Assembly: GCA_027065835.1 (NCBI GenBank)
Contig: JAMONK010000247.1
Span: forward strand, 1 to 5,155
DNA from: Thermococcus sp.
Lineage (GTDB): Archaea > Methanobacteriota_B > Thermococci > Thermococcales > Thermococcaceae
Length of the DNA stretch: 5,155 nt
Reading direction: 5' to 3'
The notes beneath the pieces were generated by a model that was not told where the DNA came from, searched no databases, and worked only from the letters and a program-made list of their open reading frames with translations. The position numbers and the translations under genes are program-made. This document shows, piece by piece, positions 1 to 5,155 of the stretch. Position 1 is the stretch's first letter; the number at the start of each line of letters is the position of its first letter.

Positions 1-493
1 CGTTGTTGTACCCCTTGTCGAGTCCTTCGATGTAGTAGTTCGTTTTGAACACGTTGGCGATCATCGCGGTCACCTCTGAAACCGCTGCCGTCCTGTACTG
101 GCAGTTACCACTGTACAGCTGGGGGGCCTGGGTACATTCCTTAACGGACGGGTCACCGAGGATTATGGTGAACGAGTCGTAAACGCTTCTTATGGTCAAA
201 TTGAGGTCAACCTCGGGGCTTCCCGTTATGTAACTGTCCACGCTCACGTTGTAAACCCGTGAACCTTCGGGGGGCTTCTGTCCCCTCGCCAGCATTTCCC
301 TGTACTCACTTTCACTAAGGACGTAAAATCCTTCGGAGGCTGGGGGGCTGATGACCACGTACCCCTCCGATGCTTTGGGTGTTCCGGGGTGCACTACCTG
401 GGAGAACTGGTGGTACGCGTAGAGGACGTACGCCGCAGGGCTGAGGACGATAATCAGAAGTATACTCAGGGCTATTAGCTTGTTCCTGTCCAA
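1..493 (-). CDS. Membrane-anchored extracytoplasmic protein of unknown function, 3' end cut by window edge
   Basis: An open frame of 164 codons runs from a TTG at 493 to the window edge with no stop, so the C-terminus is missing. The start is chosen because GGGGGT (506-501) sits 7 bases upstream as a Shine-Dalgarno site; the only other plausible starts are far inside. The protein opens MDRNKLIALS and continues with a hydrophobic segment at about residues 6-26. This is a signal anchor or uncleaved signal peptide that would put the rest outside the cell. The exported part has two N-glycosylation sequons (N82-V-S, N98-L-T) and two cysteines 11 residues apart (C120, C131) that could form a disulfide. 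I recognise no family. It lies 44 bases downstream of the S-layer gene on the same strand, so read-through from the strong S-layer promoter is plausible and an envelope role fits. The coding call is firm from frame length, ribosome site and protein character; the function is open. Confidence 0.8.
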   Translation of the reverse strand, partial: MDRNKLIALSILLIIVLSPAAYVLYAYHQFSQVVHPGTPKASEGYVVISPPASEGFYVLSESEYREMLARGQKPPEGSRVYNVSVDSYITGSPEVDLNLTIRSVYDSFTIILGDPSVKECTQAPQLYSGNCQYRTAAVSEVTAMIANVFKTNYYIEGLDKGYNN

Positions 494-500
494 CGCTAAA

Positions 501-506
501 ACCCCC
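501..506 (-). promoter_or_regulatory. Shine-Dalgarno site deciding a TTG start
   Basis: GGGGGT on the minus strand lies 7 bases before the TTG at 493. It is the main support for a non-ATG start, since no ATG or GTG occurs nearby in the frame. Confidence 0.6.
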
Positions 507-508
507 AG

Positions 509-533
509 AAGAGAGAATTAAAAGGAAGGAAAG
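509..533 (-). terminator. Pyrimidine-rich probable terminator after the S-layer gene
   Basis: Read on the minus strand, this stretch just after the S-layer stop codon is almost pure T and C, with runs TTT, TTTT and CTCTCTT. Thermococcales terminate transcription at U-rich tracts without needing a hairpin, so this is a likely terminator. The T runs are short and broken by C, and the next gene begins 44 bases after the stop, so termination is probably partial and the downstream gene may be reached by read-through. That leakiness is inference. Confidence 0.45.
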
Positions 534-537
534 GCCT

Positions 538-2328
538 TCAGAGGCCAGCGAGGTACTGCATAAGGGCCTTAGCGGCGACCATGGTCTCGTTCCTGGTGGC
601 ACCGGCAACTATGACAACGTCGTAGCCGCCGAGGGCTCCCTGGAGGTACTCAACGTCGCCTGGGCTGTTGTACCAGTTGACCTTGCTGATGTTCTGCTCG
701 ACGAGGTACTGGGTGACCTTGTTGGCAACCGGACCGCCGACGAGGATGAGGTTGCTTCCTGGGTCGCTGAGGTTGACCTGGTAGTCCATGACGGTTATCG
801 GCTCGGTGACCGGCTTGATGATGGTGGTGTTGGCGTATATTCCCTCAACTGCGTAGTCGCTGTCGGGCAGGGTGTCTCCGACCTTGAGCTCCTTCTCGAT
901 GACCTGTCCCTGCTTCTCCTTGAGGCAGATGTAGGCGTAGGCAACGACGTAGTTGGTGTCGGTTATGTTGCCGTCGCCGTTGATGTCGTAGCCGACGTCC
1001 TTCTCGTTGAGGGTCTTCATCTCGAACTTGTACGCGAGGTTGTACTTGCCGAAGACGTCGAGTGGGTTGCCCTCAAGGGCGTCCTTGTTGGTGAGGGTGA
1101 CGTTGGTTATGTAGGTGCCGTCGGTGTGGATGGTCATCTCCCAGTCCTTGCCGTCGTAGCTGAGGACCTTGCCGCTTGAGTACTCCTCCTTGTTGACGGT
1201 GGCCTTTATGCTGGCTATGAGGTGCCCGTCGATACCGACGAAGGTGTCGAGCAGTTCGAGGACAACTGAACCGTCACCAAAGACGTCCACTGGCTGGTTC
1301 TCCTGGAGTATTATCTGGTCGCTTGACTGGCCGGTAACGGCGTTCTTAACGGTCACAAGGGCCCTCTGGTCGATGATGCTTATATCGAGGACGGTGACTA
1401 CCCAGTTGGTTCCCTGGATGGTCTGGGGCTGGCCGACCTGGTACCAGGCGGTACCCTTGTCGAGACCGGCGGTGAAGGTGTCGTTTCCAACACTAAGGAC
1501 GTAGAACGTCTGGCCGAGGACGGTAAAGCTCTCACCGGCCTTAACTCCGTCGCTGTAGGTGCTGACTATGGTTCCGCCGTCCGCGGCAACGTTCTCGGCG
1601 TCGCCGATGTAGTAGCTGGTGACGTTCTGGTAAGCCTCGGGAACTCCCCACTCGGGGTAGGCGTTCCTGGTCTTTTCAGAGGTGGTGACGCTGTAGTTGT
1701 AGAGCTTGTAGTCGATGAATATGGTGGCGTTGCCGGGGGTTATCTCTATCTGGGCGCTCTCTGGCGGCCTGGTCTTGTCCCAGCTGCTCGGGTTGGTTGA
1801 GACGAGCTGAAGGTTCTTGAAGGTGACGTGCCAGTCGACGAGCTGCTCGTCGCCGATGCTGTCCTTGTCCGGGATGGTGGTGGTCACCATGCTGTTGGCT
1901 GACCAGTCGGCGTAGGTAACGTTGTACCCGCCGGCGCCGTTGTACCAGTAGTCGCCCGGAAGCTCGCTGTACTTGGTCGCCCAGGCGGTCTGGTTCCTTA
2001 TGGTGTCGTAGTTGTACTCGTAAATGGTCCAGGTGGCGACGTTTGCCGGAGCTATCTCCTCCTTGACCTTGACGTAGGCGTTCTGGGCCTCAACCTGCTG
2101 GGTGGTGTAGAGAAGGCTTCCAAGGGCAACGGCTATGTCAGCGGCACTGGCAACATCCATAGCTGCGGCGTTGCTTCCAACGACGATTTTAACGTTCGGT
2201 GTTCCATCTGCGTTAACGAAAAAGCTCTTCGGTATCTGCGGGACTGTCGGCTGAGCGCTGGCAAAGCCGACGGTTGCTCCAACCATGGCGGCTCCAACTG
2301 CAAGGGCCGCGATCTTCTTTATCTTCAT
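538..2328 (-). CDS. S-layer glycoprotein (Thermococcales major surface-layer protein)
   Basis: This is the structural protein of the paracrystalline surface layer that forms the cell wall. It has 596 residues, about the usual size for Thermococcus and Pyrococcus S-layer proteins. Residues 1-25 are a Sec signal peptide: basic MKIKK, an Ala/Val-rich core, and cleavage expected after A23-S24-A25. Residues about 33-75 (PNVKIVVGSNAAAMDVASAA region) and about 525-596 (LILVGGPVANKV; YDVVIVAG) match the paired N- and C-terminal segments of the archaeal S_layer_N/S_layer_C families. The middle is beta-rich, with weak repeats at about 266-380. Twelve N-x-S/T sequons are visible (N112, 136, 200, 211, 235, 282, 409, 454, 500, 519, 546, 580). 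A dockerin-like calcium loop lies at 448-459. C468 is the only cysteine. The ATG start has a strong Shine-Dalgarno site and its own promoter. Codons are strongly biased, as expected for an abundant protein. Family call is firm from remembered family features; no search was run. Confidence 0.95.
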   Translation of the reverse strand: MKIKKIAALAVGAAMVGATVGFASAQPTVPQIPKSFFVNADGTPNVKIVVGSNAAAMDVASAADIAVALGSLLYTTQQVEAQNAYVKVKEEIAPANVATWTIYEYNYDTIRNQTAWATKYSELPGDYWYNGAGGYNVTYADWSANSMVTTTIPDKDSIGDEQLVDWHVTFKNLQLVSTNPSSWDKTRPPESAQIEITPGNATIFIDYKLYNYSVTTSEKTRNAYPEWGVPEAYQNVTSYYIGDAENVAADGGTIVSTYSDGVKAGESFTVLGQTFYVLSVGNDTFTAGLDKGTAWYQVGQPQTIQGTNWVVTVLDISIIDQRALVTVKNAVTGQSSDQIILQENQPVDVFGDGSVVLELLDTFVGIDGHLIASIKATVNKEEYSSGKVLSYDGKDWEMTIHTDGTYITNVTLTNKDALEGNPLDVFGKYNLAYKFEMKTLNEKDVGYDINGDGNITDTNYVVAYAYICLKEKQGQVIEKELKVGDTLPDSDYAVEGIYANTTIIKPVTEPITVMDYQVNLSDPGSNLILVGGPVANKVTQYLVEQNISKVNWYNSPGDVEYLQGALGGYDVVIVAGATRNETMVAAKALMQYLAGL

Positions 2329-2336
2329 TTTCCAAA

Positions 2337-2343
2337 CACCTCC
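2337..2343 (-). promoter_or_regulatory. Strong Shine-Dalgarno site of the S-layer gene
   Basis: GGAGGTG on the minus strand, 8 bases before the ATG at 2328, is fully complementary to the 3' end of archaeal 16S rRNA (AUCACCUCC). It fixes the start and suits a very highly translated gene. Confidence 0.85.
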
Positions 2344-2370
2344 ATGTTTGGGTTTACACCCTAAGGTGGT

Positions 2371-2380
2371 CTAATATATG
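2371..2380 (-). promoter_or_regulatory. Second, proximal TATA-like element upstream of the S-layer gene
   Basis: CATATATTAG on the minus strand resembles an archaeal TATA box, but the purine-rich BRE that should precede it is poor. With the usual spacing of about 25 bases, transcription would start near 2349 and leave a leader of roughly 20 bases that still contains the GGAGGTG site. It could be an alternative promoter, or simply AT-rich leader under the distal box. No start-site data support it. Confidence 0.35.
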
Positions 2381-2407
2381 CTGTCAATGGCATTCTTGCC
2401 GTTAAGG

Positions 2408-2424
2408 GTATATATACTTTTCGC
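2408..2424 (-). promoter_or_regulatory. Probable main BRE/TATA promoter of the S-layer gene
   Basis: On the minus strand, GCGAAAA (2424-2418, a TFB recognition element of purine/A-rich type) is followed directly by GTATATATAC (2417-2408, the TBP site). This is the best BRE+TATA pair in the gap. With usual archaeal spacing the start would fall near 2386, giving a leader of about 58 bases before the ATG. S-layer promoters in Thermococcales are known to be strong and constitutive. The exact start is inferred. Confidence 0.65.
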
Positions 2425-2467
2425 TTTCAGACCCTTTCTAAAGCAAAAATAAGCACGATTATTGCCG

Positions 2468-2508
2468 TAAAAATAAAAGGGGGCTTAATTAAATGACTAT
2501 AGGTCATT
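2468..2508 (-). terminator. Terminator region after the three-gene operon: inverted repeat and oligo-T tract
   Basis: Read on the minus strand after the stop at 2527, there is first a perfect 6-base inverted repeat, AATGAC-CTATA-GTCATT (2508-2492). A CCCCC run and the T tract TTTTATTTTT (2478-2469) then follow. A further T-rich stretch, TTATTTTTGCTTT, lies at about 2452-2440. Oligo-T tracts alone terminate transcription in Thermococcales; the 6-base stem is weak at growth temperatures near 85 C and may not matter. The position between a gene end and an independent promoter supports the call. Confidence 0.55.
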
Positions 2509-2526
2509 CGCCTTTTGCCGATAATA

Positions 2527-3363
2527 TCACGGGTTCAGCTTGAACTCGGTGTTCTTCTTTTCCTTAAGATGCCGCTGTACCGGTCTGGTGAGGAGCTCGT
2601 TGACGAAGCTGGAAAGGTCAGTCAGGGTGTTCTGTATCTCGTTGGCCAGTATGTCCACGACCTCCGGTTCGATTATGGATATTGCAACCGGGGCGTACTT
2701 AGCGGTCAGCTGGAACAGGGTCTCTAGGGGAGAGATGAGCTCCGCGGCCAGCAGTCCTTTGAACCGACCCTCCTCCATCTCCCCCTGTACCACGAGTTTG
2801 TTTACCCTGCAACCCTCAACATCAAAAGCCTTTGCCATCGTGGTCTCAATGGCCTCCTGGCTTTCTCCAAAGACCTCTATGACGAAGCGGTAGAGAATAC
2901 CCCTATCCCCCAGGATGAACTCCTCTATCTCCTCCCGTTCGTACCCTATACGGGGTACGGGGACGTCTTCCAGTTTGGGATAGACCGCAAGCCCTCCGAA
3001 CTCCTTCATCAGCTTTCCCATTAAGAGCGATACATCCCCGAGGATCTTCATGAGCTCCTTGGACTCCAGCTCTATCTTCCCGGGCCCGAGGACCTCGACT
3101 ATGGCGGGCGAGTACTTTAGGGCCAGCTGGACTACCCTGCCAAAATCCCCCTTGAGACCTGCCTCTATAACGCCGGAGTATTTTAGAACATCTTCCTCCT
3201 TTGATTCGATGACGTCCTCCACAGTGACGTACTTGATCTCCACGTCTTTCTCCCTTTTCAGCTCCTCAGCGGTCTCTTTCATGGCGTTTTCTAAAGCTTT
3301 CTTCTCATTGCTCAAGCCTTCGATATAGAATACAACCTCTACTTCCGGCAATTTCACCACCAC
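2527..3363 (-). CDS. Unrecognised 278-residue protein with an internal tandem domain duplication
   Basis: I do not recognise this family. The protein is soluble, rich in Glu and Lys, with no signal peptide or membrane segment. It seems to hold two diverged copies of one alpha/beta domain. Copy 1 is at about residues 10-121, with a strand VVFYIEG, helices, then LALKYSPAIVEVLGP at 80-94. Copy 2 is at about 158-260, with YRFVIEVFG, helices, then LTAKYAPVAISIIEP at 219-233. A linker with prolines (about 122-156) joins them. There is one cysteine, C185, and no catalytic motif I can name, so a structural, binding or scaffold role is as likely as an enzyme. The GTG at 3363 overlaps the end of the radical SAM gene by 10 bases, which suggests translational coupling. 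GTG codons at 3360 and 3357 are equally possible starts, and no clear Shine-Dalgarno site separates them. It is the last gene before the terminator. Real gene with high confidence; function unknown. Confidence 0.88.
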   Translation of the reverse strand: MVVKLPEVEVVFYIEGLSNEKKALENAMKETAEELKREKDVEIKYVTVEDVIESKEEDVLKYSGVIEAGLKGDFGRVVQLALKYSPAIVEVLGPGKIELESKELMKILGDVSLLMGKLMKEFGGLAVYPKLEDVPVPRIGYEREEIEEFILGDRGILYRFVIEVFGESQEAIETTMAKAFDVEGCRVNKLVVQGEMEEGRFKGLLAAELISPLETLFQLTAKYAPVAISIIEPEVVDILANEIQNTLTDLSSFVNELLTRPVQRHLKEKKNTEFKLNP

Positions 3364-4409
3364 ATCCAGTTATACTGCTTTTTAATGTACATTCCAACCA
3401 CGGGGATCGGCTCTCCACAGTACTCACACTTTCCATCCTTCACCCTGTACTCAACGACCTCAAATCCCCTGCGGACTATTAAAGGTTTCCCACACTTTGG
3501 ACAGTACGTGTTCTCCCCTGGGTGACCCGGCACGTTTCCGACGTAGACGAACTTTAGGCCCTCCTCCTTGGCGATTCGGTAGGCCGCCTCCACGCTTTCA
3601 ACCGGTGTGGGAGGAAGGTTCGTCAGTTGGTAGTTGGGGAAAAAGCGGGAGAAGTGAACGGGAGTATCCTCTCCAAGCGCTTCAAAAACCCAGCGGGCGA
3701 AGCTCCTTATCTCCTCAGGTCCATCGTTGAGGGTGGGGATTATGAGGTACGTCAGTTCGACGTGTATCCCAAACTCTCCCTTTGCGATCTCGGCGGTTTT
3801 TCTGCTGGGTTCTCCACTTGGAACGCCCGCTATCTTCATGTAGAACCTGTCATCGAACGCCTTAATGTCGATGTTCATGGCGTTCAGGTAGGGCGCCAGC
3901 TCTCTGAATGGCTCCTCGTTTATGTACCCGTTGGTTATCATGAGGTTGTACAATCCTTTCTTTCTGGCCAGCTTTGCGGTTTCCAGCATGAACTCGTACC
4001 ATATCACAGGTTCGTTGTACGTGTACGCGATGCTCTCGCAGCCGGATCGTTTTGCAATGGCCACCACCGCCTCGGGAGTCGCGTCGTGGAGGTAGGGGAA
4101 GTTCTCGTCTGTTTGACTTATCTCCCAGTTCTGGCAGTGTTTACAGTGCATGTTGCATCCAACGGTTGACACGGATAACGCGCATGATCCTGGCCAGAAA
4201 TGGAACAGAGGCTTTTTCTCCACTGGGTCGGCGGCCAGGGATGATACCTTACCATAGTTAAGAGCGTACAGCTTTCCGTTTATATTTTTTCTCACCTTGC
4301 ACGAACCGCGTTTTCCCTCGTTTATTATGCAGTTCAGGGGACATAGTCTGCACCTCACCCTGCCGTCCCCAAGCGGTTCCCAGTACATGGCCTCCCTCAT
4401 CCAGACCAC
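3354..4409 (-). CDS. amrS: AmmeMemoRadiSam system radical SAM enzyme (PflA-like, COG1180)
   Basis: This radical SAM enzyme would cleave S-adenosylmethionine with a [4Fe-4S] cluster in the cytoplasm; its substrate is not established. The cluster motif is C85-x3-C89-x2-C92 within TVGCNMHCKHCQNWEISQ, the form typical of this family rather than of glycyl-radical activases. Other marks are TYNEP (130-134) and NIDIKAF (179-185) in the SAM barrel. An N-terminal cysteine set (C20, C23, C27, C37) and a C-terminal zinc-ribbon-like set (C303/C306 and C328/C331) are also present, the latter an extension that could bind zinc or a second cluster. The GTG at 4409 has GGTGAT 9 bases upstream. ATG at 4400 (reading MREAMYWEPL) is a credible alternative that fits the family N-terminus well, so the start is uncertain by three residues. 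It lies 24 bases after the deacetylase gene and overlaps the next gene by 10 bases. The usual partners, Memo-like and AMMECR1 proteins, are not in the window. Confidence 0.93.
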   Translation of the reverse strand: MVWMREAMYWEPLGDGRVRCRLCPLNCIINEGKRGSCKVRKNINGKLYALNYGKVSSLAADPVEKKPLFHFWPGSCALSVSTVGCNMHCKHCQNWEISQTDENFPYLHDATPEAVVAIAKRSGCESIAYTYNEPVIWYEFMLETAKLARKKGLYNLMITNGYINEEPFRELAPYLNAMNIDIKAFDDRFYMKIAGVPSGEPSRKTAEIAKGEFGIHVELTYLIIPTLNDGPEEIRSFARWVFEALGEDTPVHFSRFFPNYQLTNLPPTPVESVEAAYRIAKEEGLKFVYVGNVPGHPGENTYCPKCGKPLIVRRGFEVVEYRVKDGKCEYCGEPIPVVGMYIKKQYNWMWW

Positions 4410-4418
4410 CGAAGGAAT

Positions 4419-4424
4419 ATCACC
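4419..4424 (-). promoter_or_regulatory. Shine-Dalgarno site of the radical SAM gene
   Basis: GGTGAT on the minus strand matches the 16S anti-Shine-Dalgarno sequence and lies 9 bases before the GTG at 4409. A second candidate, GGTGGT (4410-4405), lies only 4 bases before the ATG at 4400. The first has better spacing and favours the GTG start. Confidence 0.5.
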
Positions 4425-4433
4425 GTTAAGGGT

Positions 4434-5147
4434 TTAAGGTTTGGGGTCGGTTGACAGAAGTTCCCGCAGGGTTACGAACCTGGCGCCGGAGGCCGTGTGA
4501 TAGTCTATGAGTCTCCCCAGCTTTTCAAGGGCGCCTTCACCCGTGCCGAACCAGCAGTCGGGCCTAAGTCGTTTTGGCATCTCAACGAATTCCCAGGGGT
4601 GGAATATGTAAACGACAGGACTTTCAAATTTTCTGTGGAACCTCTCCTGCAGTCTCCAGGGAAGGCGGGTGATTATTGAAGTGGTTGCCGCGGGTACCTC
4701 AAGGACTCCACTTATCCAGGTTACACCACCCCTCCACCCTTTGTGATGGGCTTTTGTTGAGTCAACCCTAAAACCCAGTTCGTAGAGTATGGGATAGTAC
4801 CTGTCCGGAAACTGGAAGTTTGGCGCCCTGAACGAGACCACGTTCCCGAAGCGCTCCAATATTGCCTTTGCCTCCTTTAACCTCCTCTCCACTTCCGGGG
4901 CGTCCATTCTGTCGAACCTCTCGTGCTCAAGTCCGTGACATCCAAGTTCATGCTTCTTGCCTGCCCTTCTGGCGAGTTTTGGGAATTCCTCAGCCATCCT
5001 ACCGGTAAATAGGAAGGTCCCCTTGACCTCCTTCTCCTCCAGTAGGTTCATAACCTTTGGGAGGCCGTGCCTCATGCCCATCCTTGTGTGGGCGAAGGGG
5101 GGGCAGTCGTGTTCAACATCAAAAGTCAGGGCCACCAGTTTTGTCAT
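4434..5147 (-). CDS. Polysaccharide deacetylase family protein (NodB domain, carbohydrate esterase 4)
   Basis: A metal-dependent hydrolase that would remove N- or O-acetyl groups from a sugar; the substrate is unknown. The 237 residues are almost wholly one NodB domain. Motif 1 is TFDVEHD (8-14), with D10 the expected catalytic base and E12 or D14 as possible metal ligands. Motif 2 is HGLEH, giving H71 and H75. Motif 3 is FRAPNF, with R107 and P109. The late motif FHPWEF (182-187) supplies H183. There is no signal peptide or membrane segment, so it should act in the cytoplasm, perhaps on a nucleotide- or lipid-linked sugar. The chitin-catabolic deacetylase described in Thermococcus belongs to the unrelated LmbE/PIG-L family, so that role is not implied. 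The ATG at 5147 fits the family N-terminus, but only 8 bases are visible upstream and the frame stays open, so a slightly earlier start is possible. First visible gene of the presumed operon, 24 bases before amrS. Confidence 0.9.
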   Translation of the reverse strand: MTKLVALTFDVEHDCPPFAHTRMGMRHGLPKVMNLLEEKEVKGTFLFTGRMAEEFPKLARRAGKKHELGCHGLEHERFDRMDAPEVERRLKEAKAILERFGNVVSFRAPNFQFPDRYYPILYELGFRVDSTKAHHKGWRGGVTWISGVLEVPAATTSIITRLPWRLQERFHRKFESPVVYIFHPWEFVEMPKRLRPDCWFGTGEGALEKLGRLIDYHTASGARFVTLRELLSTDPKP

Positions 5148-5155
5148 CGTTGGAC

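Noticed and set aside
315..608. Minus-strand open frame of 97 codons across the S-layer gene end
   Set aside because: It overlaps the end of the S-layer gene and the start of the downstream gene in another frame. Its product is Pro/Arg-rich and unlike a folded protein, while the TTG-started frame beneath it has a ribosome site and a membrane anchor.
1169..1504. Plus-strand open frame opposite the S-layer gene
   Set aside because: It is a shadow of the strongly biased S-layer codons; the product has no domain-like features and there is no promoter or ribosome site.
2361..2393. Ten-residue upstream open frame (MPLTAYIRPP) in the S-layer leader
   Set aside because: The predicted transcription start from the main TATA box (near 2386) lies inside it, so its ATG would not be transcribed, and it has no Shine-Dalgarno site.
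2515..3328. Plus-strand open frames opposite the 278-residue gene
   Set aside because: Ser/Thr-rich shadow translations antisense to a convincing gene, with no start signals.
3497..4261. Plus-strand open frames opposite amrS, the longest of 180 codons
   Set aside because: They are antisense to a clear radical SAM gene with intact cysteine motifs, have no ribosome sites, and show no recognisable domain.
4497..4679. Plus-strand open frame of 60 codons opposite the deacetylase gene
   Set aside because: It is antisense to the NodB domain coding sequence, with no supporting signals.
1..5155. CRISPR array, insertion sequence, tRNA or toxin-antitoxin system
   Set aside because: I saw no regularly spaced repeats, transposase motifs, terminal inverted repeats or tRNA-like folds. 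The genes are tightly packed and similar in base composition, so there is no sign of recent transfer.

Overview
The window looks like chromosomal DNA from a hyperthermophilic archaeon of the order Thermococcales, most likely Thermococcus. The reasons are a moderately GC-rich, compact gene layout, Shine-Dalgarno sites of the GGAGGTG/GGTGAT type, BRE/TATA promoters, oligo-T terminators, and an S-layer protein of the Thermococcus/Pyrococcus type. All five genes lie on the minus strand, so transcription runs from high to low coordinates. The genus call is inference, because no rRNA or other marker gene is present.

Layout in transcription order. (1) 5147-4434 encodes a cytoplasmic NodB-type (CE4) polysaccharide deacetylase. 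(2) After 24 bases, 4409-3354 encodes a radical SAM enzyme of the AmmeMemoRadiSam type (amrS). (3) Overlapping its end by 10 bases, 3363-2527 encodes a 278-residue protein I do not recognise, which is built from two diverged copies of one domain. These three are spaced like one operon whose promoter lies outside the window. (4) The gap at 2344-2526 holds a small inverted repeat, oligo-T terminator tracts and the promoter region of the next gene, with two candidate TATA elements. (5) 2328-538 encodes the major S-layer glycoprotein, with a signal peptide, 12 N-glycosylation sequons and a dockerin-like calcium loop. (6) A 44-base pyrimidine-rich spacer leads to a TTG-started gene (493 to the window edge) for a membrane-anchored extracytoplasmic protein of unknown function, cut off by the window.

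Taken together, this is an ordinary archaeal chromosomal segment centred on the cell envelope. The S-layer protein and the anchored protein act outside the membrane, and the deacetylase may act on a cytoplasmic sugar precursor. The radical SAM enzyme and its coupled tandem-domain partner are the least understood part and the most interesting. I saw no mobile element, CRISPR array, tRNA or rRNA.
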